Part shown: positions 53,592 to 60,969 of the stretch, in pieces
Numbering within the stretch: position 1 is the stretch's first letter
Layout: every line of letters begins with the position of its first letter
Origin: Opitutaceae bacterium
Lineage (GTDB): Bacteria; Verrucomicrobiota; Verrucomicrobiia; Opitutales; Opitutaceae
Length of the DNA: 64,000 nt
Assembly: GCA_030693515.1 (NCBI GenBank)
Contig: JAUYAK010000113.1
Span: 1 to 64,000 of the forward strand
Reading direction: 5' to 3'
Position numbers and translations under genes: made by a program
The notes under the pieces: generated by a model
Told to the model about the DNA's origin: nothing
Databases searched by the model: none
Seen by the model: only the letters and a program-made list of their open reading frames with translations

Positions 53592-54143
53592 TCAATGCTG
53601 CGCGAGGACTATTCGGGCCGCTTCTGCAAAGGATGATACGGTGAAATCCGGCGCGGCCTGCAATTCCTCGGCGTAGCCGAAGTCGATGAACACCGTGCGC
53701 ACCCCAGCGCGCCGGCCGCAGTCGATGTCGCGCCAGCGGTCGCCAATCATCCAGGAGCGCGCGAGGTCGAGCTCAAGGGCGCGGGCGGCGTCAAGCAGCA
53801 TGCCGGGCTCGGGTTTGCGGCGGTGGTCATCGGGATGGGCGACGCCCTGGCCGGGGGCATAGCAGGCCTCAATGCGGGCGATGGCGGGGATGAGGTTTTG
53901 CAGGTGCGCGTGCATCTCCTCGACGACGGCCTGCGACTGCGTGCCGCGGCCGACGTCGGGCTGGTTGGTGGCGACTACGAGAACGTAGCCAGCGGCGGCG
54001 AGCTGGGCGCAGGCGGCGGGCACACCGTCGAAGAGCTGGAACTCCGCGAGCGTCTGTGGCGGGTAGGGTTTCCCCTCGCGGACGACCTGGCGGTTGAGCG
54101 TGCCGTCGCGATCAAGGAAGACAGCGGTGCGGAGGGCGGCCAT
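53592..54143 (-). CDS. gmhB: D-glycero-D-manno-heptose bisphosphate 7-phosphatase (HAD family)
   Basis: The 183-residue HAD phosphatase starts VFLDRDGTLN (nucleophile Asp11, acid/base Asp13) and has VVATNQPDVGRG, RKPEPGML and MIGDRWRDIDCGRRAG. It should remove the 7-phosphate of heptose bisphosphate in the cytoplasm. GmhB enzymes usually have a Cys/His zinc loop just before RKP (often CDCRKP); here it reads GVAHPDDHRRKP, with only one upstream Cys, so the zinc site is incomplete or different. It follows gmhA across a REP pair and precedes the transaldolase by 34 bases. Confidence 0.93.
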   Translation of the reverse strand: MAALRTAVFLDRDGTLNRQVVREGKPYPPQTLAEFQLFDGVPAACAQLAAAGYVLVVATNQPDVGRGTQSQAVVEEMHAHLQNLIPAIARIEACYAPGQGVAHPDDHRRKPEPGMLLDAARALELDLARSWMIGDRWRDIDCGRRAGVRTVFIDFGYAEELQAAPDFTVSSFAEAARIVLAQH

Positions 54144-54147
54144 TGAA

Positions 54148-54221
54148 AGTAGGGCGGGTCATTGACCCGCCCTCGGATGAGGGAGGGTGGTCGAAGGGCG
54201 GGTCGAAGACCCGCCCTACTG
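54148..54221. repeat. Inverted REP pair (GGCGGGTC type), second copy
   Basis: Two hairpins (gggcgggtcattgacccgcc and gggcgggtcgaagacccgcc) with outer gtagg and cctac stand in inverted order around about 22 bases. They fill the gap between gmhA and gmhB inside the operon. Same family as the pair at 13916-13990. Confidence 0.85.
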
Positions 54222-54824
54222 CTACGGCTTCGCGACCGACTCCCACTTCGTCTGATTCATCTTCAAATCGGGATGAGAGACGAACAGGTGCCAGATCACG
54301 GCTTGGAAGGCCTCGCTGTGCGGGGTGATGTTGTTCGCGTTTACGACCGGCACGATCACGCAGGCGTCGGCGACCGTGGCGGTGTAACCGCCGTCCTTGC
54401 CCACGATACCTATGACGCGCGCACCGACCTGCTTCGCCAGCTGGAGGGCGAGCACGAGATTGGGGGAAACGTTTTTCTCCAGGTTACCGCCCCCGACCGA
54501 GAAAATGAGCAGCGCGTCCTCCTTCTTCAGGCGCGAGCCGCGGAGCCATTCGGCGAACACGCTGGCCCAGCCCTCGTCGTTGGTGCGCGCGGTGAGCTCA
54601 GAGACGTTGTCGGTGGGGGCGTAGCACTCGAGGCCGCCGATTTTGCGGAAATCATTCACCGCGTGCGAGGCGTTGGCCGCGCTGCCGCCGACGCCGAGGA
54701 TGAAGAGGCGGCCCCCTCGTGTGCGCACGGCGACGAGTTCGCGGACGCATTTTTCGCAGTCCTCGGGATTGAGCTTCGAGACGATTTCGGCCGTCTCTTT
54801 CAGGTGTTGGGCGGAATAGGACAT
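54222..54824 (-). CDS. gmhA: Sedoheptulose-7-phosphate isomerase (SIS domain)
   Basis: The 200-residue SIS-domain protein has LGVGGSAANASHAVNDFRKI, SELTARTNDEGW, IFSVGGGNLEKNVSPNL and ITPHSEAFQAVIWHLF. It isomerises sedoheptulose-7-phosphate to D-glycero-manno-heptose-7-phosphate, the entry step of the pathway. Compared with the classical enzyme the metal-binding positions are partly exchanged (HAVND instead of HxxxE; SE instead of QE before the last His), a pattern I associate with the capsule-type GmhA2 variants. The ATG at 54824 is preferred; the track extension overlaps hddC. It sits between hddC (43-base gap) and the REP pair. Confidence 0.94.
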   Translation of the reverse strand: MSYSAQHLKETAEIVSKLNPEDCEKCVRELVAVRTRGGRLFILGVGGSAANASHAVNDFRKIGGLECYAPTDNVSELTARTNDEGWASVFAEWLRGSRLKKEDALLIFSVGGGNLEKNVSPNLVLALQLAKQVGARVIGIVGKDGGYTATVADACVIVPVVNANNITPHSEAFQAVIWHLFVSHPDLKMNQTKWESVAKP

Positions 54825-54867
54825 GGGAGCGGACAAAGAAGAAACGGCGGAAAGAAGAAAGAAGAAA

Positions 54868-55587
54868 TCAGGCAGTCGGGGGCGGCCCGGCGCGGAGCAG
54901 GGCGTCGAGTTCGTTGAGGCCCTCGTGGGAGCCGATCTCGTAGAAGCGCTGCGGCATTTCGTAGCCGGCGAGCTGGCCGCGCGCGCAGAGCTGCGTCTGC
55001 ACCGCCGCGAGATCGACGACGGCATCGCGGGGGAAGCCATTGAAGGCCGCGGCGCGAAACACGCCCAAGCCGTAGTCGATGTGGCGCATGGCCGGGGTGC
55101 GGTGCTTTTTGTCGTAGGCTTTGATCTCTCCGCCCGCGAATTCGACGTTGCTCGTGTCGTAGCGGCCGTGGTTCTCGAAGACGGTCATCAGGCCGAGCTT
55201 CCCGCTCCGCTGGAAAAAATCGCCGACCGCGCGGTAGTCGATCGGCAGGTAGCTGTCACCGTAGAGCACGTAGAACGCGTCGCCGAGCTTGGGCAGGGCA
55301 GCGATGAGCGCGCCGCCGGTGCCGAGGAGTTTGGGGCCGTCGAACGCGTAGTCGATCTGCACGCCCCACTTGGAGCCGTCGCCGTAGAGCTCGACGATCT
55401 TCTCGCCGAGATAGCCGACGCAAAGGACGATCTTGGTGAGGCCGTTTTTCTTCAGCAGGCGGAGCTGATGGGAGAAAAAGGGTTCGCCCGCGACCTCGAC
55501 GAGGAGCTTCGGGATTTTCTCCGTGATTGGCCGGAGACGCGTGGCCATGCCGCCTGCTAGCAATGCCACTGGAAAATCGGAAAACAT
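54868..55587 (-). CDS. hddC: D-glycero-D-manno-heptose 1-phosphate nucleotidyltransferase
   Basis: The 239-residue nucleotidyltransferase has the loop LAGGMATRLRPITEKIPKLL, KLLGTGGALIAALPKL and YVLYGDSYLPIDY. With gmhA, gmhB and hddA beside it, it most likely activates D-glycero-alpha-D-manno-heptose-1-phosphate with GDP, as HddC does. ADP- or CDP-transfer cannot be excluded from sequence alone. The ATG at 55587 and the first residues (MFSDFP) are encoded by the repeat arm at 55571-55610. The inserted four-helix-bundle element may therefore have redefined this N-terminus. Confidence 0.9.
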   Translation of the reverse strand: MFSDFPVALLAGGMATRLRPITEKIPKLLVEVAGEPFFSHQLRLLKKNGLTKIVLCVGYLGEKIVELYGDGSKWGVQIDYAFDGPKLLGTGGALIAALPKLGDAFYVLYGDSYLPIDYRAVGDFFQRSGKLGLMTVFENHGRYDTSNVEFAGGEIKAYDKKHRTPAMRHIDYGLGVFRAAAFNGFPRDAVVDLAAVQTQLCARGQLAGYEMPQRFYEIGSHEGLNELDALLRAGPPPTA

Positions 55588-55610
55588 GGAAAAGCGGGAA
55601 AGCGGGAAAC
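55571..55610. repeat. Left short-unit arm of four-helix-bundle element 2
   Basis: Tandem 8-nt units (ggaaaatc, ggaaaaca, tggaaaag, cgggaaag, cgggaaac) overlap the hddC start codon. The inverted partner is at 55969-56013 beyond the four-helix-bundle gene. Confidence 0.8.
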
Positions 55611-55613
55611 AGT

Positions 55614-56000
55614 TCAACGGCCTTTGGCCTTGCGATTGATCGTGGTGAGAATCGCAAGGAGTTCGCGGGCTTCGGTCGCGTGCGAAACAACCTGGATTAC
55701 TTCGCCAATGTTGGACTGGCGGCAGATTTCCAGCCAGTAGTTGGTTTCAGTGGCTTCCTTTTGGGCGATGGCGGTCTTGTGGATGAAGTCATCCCGCGAT
55801 TCGGCGCGGTTCGCTTCACGGTAGTTTGCGCCGAGGGACGTTGCCGAACGCAAGAGCTGTCGGCCAATCACAGAAGTGACTTCGCCGCGTGGCAGTGAAG
55901 AGACGAATCGAACAACAGCGATCACGAAAGCGAGGGTGCGCCGTTCCAGTTCGTTTTTTCCGCCGGTGTTTTCCACTTTTCCGATTTTCCGCTTTCCCAA
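55614..56000 (-). CDS. Four-helix-bundle protein of the 23S rRNA intervening-sequence-protein family (second type)
   Basis: The product of up to 128 residues has the family pattern ELERRTLAFVIAVVRFVSSL, QLLRSATSLGANYREANRAE and AIAQKEATETNYWLEICRQS. This belongs to a different branch from the copy at 15964 (SATSLGANYREA rather than AAVSVPSNIAEG), so the two were acquired separately rather than copied from each other. It lies between hddA and hddC in the same direction. The start is uncertain: TTG at 56000 or GTG at 55976. The first residues come from the repeat arm. Its cellular role is unknown. Confidence 0.88.
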   Translation of the reverse strand: MGKRKIGKVENTGGKNELERRTLAFVIAVVRFVSSLPRGEVTSVIGRQLLRSATSLGANYREANRAESRDDFIHKTAIAQKEATETNYWLEICRQSNIGEVIQVVSHATEARELLAILTTINRKAKGR

Positions 56001-56013
56001 TTTTCAATCTTCA
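55969..56013. repeat. Right short-unit arm of four-helix-bundle element 2
   Basis: On the minus strand this arm reads gaaaattgggaaagcggaaa followed by atcggaaaagtggaaaac: units of the same kind as the left arm at 55571, in inverted orientation. It begins directly after the hddA stop codon. Confidence 0.8.
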
Positions 56014-56994
56014 GTTCTGCGCGACGACCTTGGTGCCTTCGAAGTCGAAGCGGAAGCGGACCTCTTGCAGGCCTTTTTCGCGCATGGCGTGGCGGAGCTT
56101 GGTCTTGTCGCCGGCGTAGAACATCAGGAAGCCGCCGCCGCCGGCGCCGATGAGTTTGCCGCCGAGCGCGCCGTGAGCCATGGCGTGGTCATACCAGTCG
56201 TTGATGTGCGCGTTGCTCATGCCGGAGCTGCGGGCTTTCTTCCGCTGCCAATGCACGTCCATCAGGCGCGCGAATTCGTCGAGATTGCCACCTTCGAGGG
56301 CTTCGAGGGATTTGTAGCCGAGTTCCTTTGTGAAATGGAGGTTGTCGAGCATCGCGCGGTCGTTGCTCTTGGACTTGTCGTTTTGGTCCTTGAGGATCGC
56401 GGAGGCGCTGCGGCTGTAGCCGGTGAAGAAGAGCAGCAGGTTGTCCTCGAGGTTGAAGAGCGTCTCCTCGGAAATCGTGCACGGCCGATATTCGACTCGG
56501 CCGTCCTTGTGAAACGTGAAAGCCGTGATGCCGCCGACGGCGGCGATGTATTGGTCCTGCTTGCCGATGGGCTCGCCGAGCTTGTTGAGCTCGATGTCGC
56601 AAGCCTGCTCGGCGAGTTCGGCGGGCGAGACGAGCGTGCGTTTCGAGGTGTGCAGGGCCTTGAGCAGCGCGGTGGTGAAACTGCCGCTGGAGCCGAGACC
56701 GGTGCCGCCGGGAATATCGGCCATCGACGTGAGTTCGAGATGCGGGTCGGTCACGCCCGTGAGCTTCAGCGCCTCGCGGATGATTGGGTGTTCGATTTCG
56801 GCGACGGAGGAAACGCGTTCGAGCTTGGAGTATTTGACGATGATCTCGCGCTGAAAGGTGCGGTGCTGGGTAAGATAGACGTATTTGTCGATCGCCGCCG
56901 CGACGAGGAAGCCACCGTGCTCGCGGTAGTAGGAGGGCAGGTCGGTGCCGCCGCCGCCGAGGGAGACACGGAGAGGGGAACGGGTTATTATCAT
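56011..56994 (-). CDS. hddA: D-glycero-D-manno-heptose 7-phosphate kinase (GHMP family)
   Basis: The 327-residue GHMP kinase has RSPLRVSLGGGGTDLPSYY at the N-terminus, the ATP-binding PGGTGLGSSGSFTTALLKAL near residue 99, and LIGAGGGGFLMFYA near the C-terminus. HddA phosphorylates the anomeric position of heptose-7-phosphate to give the 1,7-bisphosphate, with the alpha configuration when paired with HddC-type enzymes. Its stop codon is followed at once by the repeat arm of four-helix-bundle element 2. The ATG at 56994 agrees with the family start. Confidence 0.93.
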   Translation of the reverse strand: MIITRSPLRVSLGGGGTDLPSYYREHGGFLVAAAIDKYVYLTQHRTFQREIIVKYSKLERVSSVAEIEHPIIREALKLTGVTDPHLELTSMADIPGGTGLGSSGSFTTALLKALHTSKRTLVSPAELAEQACDIELNKLGEPIGKQDQYIAAVGGITAFTFHKDGRVEYRPCTISEETLFNLEDNLLLFFTGYSRSASAILKDQNDKSKSNDRAMLDNLHFTKELGYKSLEALEGGNLDEFARLMDVHWQRKKARSSGMSNAHINDWYDHAMAHGALGGKLIGAGGGGFLMFYAGDKTKLRHAMREKGLQEVRFRFDFEGTKVVAQN

Positions 56995-57051
56995 TTTCGA
57001 TTTTTGATTCTCAATTTCGGCGATGCGGCGCGTGGAGATGACAAGCGAGAG

Positions 57052-58080
57052 CTACAAACCCGCCTCGGAAACTTGATAGCCGCTGCGGCGGTAGATGGCC
57101 TCGACGATTTCGAGGGTGCGAATCCCCTCGTCGAGACCGGGCGCCGGCTCGCGGCCGAGGCGGATATCGTCGATGAACGCCTGCGTCTCGATCGCCCAGG
57201 AGTCGTCGGCCGGGTATTCGAAGATCTCGGGCTGGGTCGGTTTGCCGAGCATCTCGGCGGGCATGGGGTAGTGGATGAGTTTTTCCATCCCGTAGCTGCC
57301 GCCGAGGCCCTCGATGATGATTTTTCCGGTGCGGCCGTAGAGTTCGAGGGAGAACATGTTCTTCCATTCGGTGCAGCTCACGTGGAGCCACGCCGTCTGG
57401 CCGGCCGCGGTGCGGAGCGAGAGGAAGGCGTTGTCGTCCACCTTCATGTCCCAGAACGATGTCGTGGCGTGGCCCTCGACCTTGGGAAACTCGCCGAAAA
57501 ACCAGCCCGCCAGATCGATGAGGTGGACGCCTTGGTCGATCAGTTCGCCGCCGCCGGCGAGCGCGGGATCGGCGCGCCACTCGCGGTCGTAGCCCTTGCG
57601 TCCGCCGTGGCCGTAGCGCGCGCGCAGAAACATCAGCGGGCCCAGTGCGCCGGAGTCGACGATCGCGCGCGCTTTGAGGAGTGCGCCGTGGCAGCGATGG
57701 TTGTAGCCGATCCGGACGCGCGCCCCCGTGGCGCGGGCGGCATCGCGCAGCGTGCGGAGCTGGGCGGCGTTGAGCGCGCCGGGTTTTTCCACGAGCACGT
57801 GCTTGCCGGCGCGCACGGCGGCGAGCGCGATGGGCGCGAGCGAGGCGTTGAGCGTCGCGACGATCACGGCGGTGACGCGGGCATCGGCGAAAACCGTCGC
57901 GGCGTCCGTGACCGCCCGGCACCCCGGTGCCAGCTGCGCGAGGGCGTCGGCGCGGGTGGCGTCGAGGTCGCACGTGTAGAGCAGGGGAGGGTTCTTCCCA
58001 AGGGCGGTGACACGCTTGCGCCCGATCAGGCCGCAGCCGATGACGGCGAATTGAGGTTGCTCGGTGCTGGCGCGGTTCAT
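57052..58080 (-). CDS. Gfo/Idh/MocA-family oxidoreductase
   Basis: The 342-residue protein has an N-terminal NAD(P)-binding loop (FAVIGCGLIGRKRVTALGK), the family motif VLVEKPGALNAAQL (EKP, near residue 98), and GGGELIDQGVHLIDLAGWFF with the catalytic His region. Such enzymes oxidise or reduce a hydroxyl of a sugar or nucleotide sugar. It is the first gene of the heptose operon, so modification of an activated heptose or related sugar is plausible but unproven. It diverges from the 58143 gene over 62 bases, where both promoters must lie. Confidence 0.92.
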   Translation of the reverse strand: MNRASTEQPQFAVIGCGLIGRKRVTALGKNPPLLYTCDLDATRADALAQLAPGCRAVTDAATVFADARVTAVIVATLNASLAPIALAAVRAGKHVLVEKPGALNAAQLRTLRDAARATGARVRIGYNHRCHGALLKARAIVDSGALGPLMFLRARYGHGGRKGYDREWRADPALAGGGELIDQGVHLIDLAGWFFGEFPKVEGHATTSFWDMKVDDNAFLSLRTAAGQTAWLHVSCTEWKNMFSLELYGRTGKIIIEGLGGSYGMEKLIHYPMPAEMLGKPTQPEIFEYPADDSWAIETQAFIDDIRLGREPAPGLDEGIRTLEIVEAIYRRSGYQVSEAGL

Positions 58081-58142
58081 TCCGTGGTCGTGAATGACGA
58101 AGGCGAAGGCAACGTGCGCGACGACGCAAGTGAGGTTTTGAG

Positions 58143-60503
58143 ATGAGCCGGGCCGAGCGCATCCTCGTCTTCGGGCTCTGCGCCGTGGTGGGCGCGTTCT
58201 ATTTCTGGACGGTATGGTCGACCGGCGAGGACTGGCGACGCGACGACAACCGGCGCGACTACTACAACCGGCTGATCGACGGATGGCTCGACGGGCAGCT
58301 GCACCTCAAGACGGAAGTGCCGGCCGAGCTGCTCGCCCTGAAGAACCCCTACGATCCGGCGGAACGGCGGCCGGGGCTCGGGCTGCACGACGCGTCCTTT
58401 TACCGCGGCAAGTATTATCTCTACTTCGGCGTGGCGCCGGCGCTGACGCTCATGCTGCCCTATCGAATCGTGACCGGGACGGACATGCCGTTGCAGGCTG
58501 CGGTGCTGGCCTTCGTGTTCGGCGGGTTTCTCGCGAGTGTCGCGGTGTTCTGCGCGGTCCGGCGGCGGTATTTCTCGGAGTCGGGCCGGCTCGTGCTCGC
58601 GGCCGGTGTGCTCACGCTCGGTCTGGCTGGCGCCGGGCTCGTGCTGCTGCGGCGACCGGAGATGTGGGAGCTGCCGATCGGCGGGGGCTACTGTTTTGCG
58701 ATGCTCGCGCTGCTGGCGCTCTGGCGGAGCCTGCATGCGGCAACTGCGCGCGGGCGGCTGCGCTGGGTCGCGGCGACGGCGCTGTTGCTCGGGCTGGCGA
58801 TTGGTTCGCGGCCGACGTATCTGCTGACCCTGCCGTTGCTGGCCGCGCCGCTGCTGTGGTGGTGGCGCAGCGAAAAACGCTTTCCACGGCGCGAGCTCGC
58901 GGCGGCGTTTCTGCCGCTGGCGATTGTGGGGGCGGTGATGGCGTGGCATAACTGGGCGCGCTTCGACCATCCGCTCGAGTTTGGCCAGGCCTACCAGTTC
59001 AGCCTCGATTACGAGTCGAAGCTGCCGCACTTCGCGGCCCGCTACGTGCCCTACAACCTGCGGGCGCATTTTCTCTCCGCGGCGGACTGGCAGTGGTATT
59101 TTCCTTTCATCAAGCCCGGCAATCCGGGGCCGGCGCCGGTAGGATTTACGATTCACCGCGGTGATATCTATGGTGTGCTGGCCAACTATCCGCTCGCGTG
59201 GCTCGCGTTTCTCGCGCCGCTCGCGCTGTGGCGGCGCAACCCGGGGGAGCGCGGGCCGCTGGGCGCGTGGCTCGCCGCGGTGGCGCTGTTGTTCGGCACC
59301 GTGGGGCTGGTGATGGTCTCTTTCTTCAGCTCGTTGTCCCGCTATCAGGTGGACTTCATGCCGGCGTTCATGGTGCTGGCGGCCACGGGGCTGCTCGCGG
59401 TTGAGCGCTGGCTGCCGGCGCGGGCTCGCACGGTGGCGGGAGCGGCGGCGGGCTTGGCGGCGGCCTTTGGCGTGGTGTTTGGCGTGCTGTTCAGCCTCCA
59501 GTTCGACGGTTTGCTCAGGGAACATTCGCCCGCCATCGAGCGCCGGGTCGCGCTCCTGCTGAACTATGTGCCGGCGCTGATCGAGCGTGGGTGGGACGTG
59601 AAGCATGGCCCGATCGAGCTGACGTTGAAATGGGCCGCGCGGCCGCCGGCGGGAGACGAAACCCTCGTCACCATCGGGCAGGCGCCGCGCGAGGATCGGC
59701 TGGTGGCGCGGCACAGCGGCGATGGGAAAGTGCGGCTGGGCTTCATCCCGGCCGACGCCGCCGAACGCTTCAGCGAACCCCTCACGCTCGTCCCGGGCCA
59801 GCCGCATCGTGTGACGGCGTCGATCGTTTCGCTGCTGCCCCCGGCGACGCATCCCTATTTTTCGGGGCGCACGCGGGAGGAAATCCGCGCGACTTTGCGC
59901 CGCGCCGAGATCAGGTGGGATGGCGCGGTGGTGTTGGGGGAGCACCTGCGCTTGGATCGCGCGGGCTCAGGCGCGGTGCGCGTGGGGCGGGTGGAGACGT
60001 GGCGCTGGGTCGCAGAGGCGGGAACCGTGAAACCGGAGGCGCAGGCGCTGGCGGGTGCGGGCGATACGCTGCGCCTGCGCGTGCACTTGCGGGAGCAGCC
60101 GGCGGGCACGCGTGAGCCGCTGGTCGTCACTGGCCGCAGTGGCGCGGGGGAGATGCTGATCCTTGAGCATCGCGGCGGCGGCGAAGTGCGCTTTGTGCTC
60201 GATTCCTGGGGCCAGCCGATGCGCGCGAGCCGGCCGCTCCGCCTCGATTTCACGACGGAGCATGCCCTCGACATCACACTTGGTGCCCTGGAGACGGTCG
60301 ATGATGCGACCGAGGTGCGCGGCGCCCATGCCGGTCCGCTGCGCGTAGTGGCGGACGGCCAGGTCGTCTGGGAGGAGCGCAGCGACTATCATGTGGCCGA
60401 ACACGCGGAGGTCTATGTCGGGCGCAACCCGATCGGCGGGACGAGCTGCGGGCTGGTCTTTACGGGCGAAATCCTCGCGGCCGAGCGGGTGCGCCGCGAA
60501 TGA
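58143..60503 (+). CDS. Large polytopic membrane protein with long C-terminal soluble region
   Basis: The 786-residue protein has an N-terminal span (ILVFGLCAVVGAFYFWTVWS), a first loop rich in acidic and basic residues (DDNRRDYYNRLIDGWLDGQL; ASFYRGKYYLYFG), and about ten spans to residue 455. About 330 soluble residues follow, with two beta-type sections (VTIGQAPREDRLVARHSGDG; VVTGRSGAGEMLILEHRGGG) that look like repeats of one fold. It is GT-C-like by topology, presumably acting outside the inner membrane. The next gene is gtrA, which suggests that it uses a polyprenyl-phosphate-linked sugar. Confidence 0.88.
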   Translation: MSRAERILVFGLCAVVGAFYFWTVWSTGEDWRRDDNRRDYYNRLIDGWLDGQLHLKTEVPAELLALKNPYDPAERRPGLGLHDASFYRGKYYLYFGVAPALTLMLPYRIVTGTDMPLQAAVLAFVFGGFLASVAVFCAVRRRYFSESGRLVLAAGVLTLGLAGAGLVLLRRPEMWELPIGGGYCFAMLALLALWRSLHAATARGRLRWVAATALLLGLAIGSRPTYLLTLPLLAAPLLWWWRSEKRFPRRELAAAFLPLAIVGAVMAWHNWARFDHPLEFGQAYQFSLDYESKLPHFAARYVPYNLRAHFLSAADWQWYFPFIKPGNPGPAPVGFTIHRGDIYGVLANYPLAWLAFLAPLALWRRNPGERGPLGAWLAAVALLFGTVGLVMVSFFSSLSRYQVDFMPAFMVLAATGLLAVERWLPARARTVAGAAAGLAAAFGVVFGVLFSLQFDGLLREHSPAIERRVALLLNYVPALIERGWDVKHGPIELTLKWAARPPAGDETLVTIGQAPREDRLVARHSGDGKVRLGFIPADAAERFSEPLTLVPGQPHRVTASIVSLLPPATHPYFSGRTREEIRATLRRAEIRWDGAVVLGEHLRLDRAGSGAVRVGRVETWRWVAEAGTVKPEAQALAGAGDTLRLRVHLREQPAGTREPLVVTGRSGAGEMLILEHRGGGEVRFVLDSWGQPMRASRPLRLDFTTEHALDITLGALETVDDATEVRGAHAGPLRVVADGQVVWEERSDYHVAEHAEVYVGRNPIGGTSCGLVFTGEILAAERVRRE

Positions 60504-60542
60504 GATTGCGGCGTGGCCGTTTCACCGCGTCCGATCAGCGCG

Positions 60543-60941
60543 ATGTTCGACTCTTTGCTCACTGACCGCGAAACCCAGCTCCGGCTGCTGCGCTTTCTGG
60601 TGGTCGGTGGGGGCGCGGCGCTCGTGCAGATCGCGGTGCTGCGGGCGCTGAAGGCGCGGCTGGGCGAGACGTGGGCGTTTTCGATTTCATGGGTCGTATC
60701 GACCACGACACACTACCTGGCCAACCGCTTCTGGGCGCTGCCGAGCGGGCGCGGCGACACGGTGCAGCAGCTCGGCGAGTATCTGGTCGCGGTCGGGCTG
60801 AGCTACCTGATCAACCTCGGCATGTTCAAGCTGCTGCGAAACCGTTTTCAGATGAGCACCACCTGGGCGGCGCTCTGGGCGATTCCGCCCTCGACCGTCG
60901 TGGTGTTTCTTTTACTGAACTACCGCGTGTTCGGGCGGTGA
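60543..60941 (+). CDS. gtrA: GtrA-family membrane protein
   Basis: The 132-residue protein has four hydrophobic segments in the GtrA pattern (LRFLVVGGGAALVQIAVLRA; WVVSTTTHYLANRFWALPS; LIGNL-like LSYLINLGMFKLL; STVVVFLLLNYRVF). GtrA proteins are thought to flip undecaprenyl-phosphate-linked sugar to the outer face, working with a GtrB-type GT2. The best GtrB candidate is at 12984, 46 kb away. The ATG at 60543 is chosen for family length; an in-frame GTG at 60513 is also possible. It lies between two large membrane proteins, both likely users of such a lipid-linked sugar. Confidence 0.9.
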   Translation: MFDSLLTDRETQLRLLRFLVVGGGAALVQIAVLRALKARLGETWAFSISWVVSTTTHYLANRFWALPSGRGDTVQQLGEYLVAVGLSYLINLGMFKLLRNRFQMSTTWAALWAIPPSTVVVFLLLNYRVFGR

Positions 60942-60969
60942 GACGAATGCTGCCTGTGATTCGCCCTTC

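Noticed and set aside
55614-56000. Four-helix-bundle gene as the accessory protein of a diversity-generating retroelement
   Set aside because: No reverse transcriptase and no template/variable repeat pair were seen near either copy.
55876-58146. 756-residue + strand ORF across hddA and the oxidoreductase
   Set aside because: It is antisense to two clearly recognisable genes (GHMP kinase motif and EKP motif) and has no signature of its own.
58077-59945. 622-residue - strand ORF opposite the 58143 membrane protein
   Set aside because: It is His/Arg/Gln-rich without motifs. The + strand frame has regular membrane segments.
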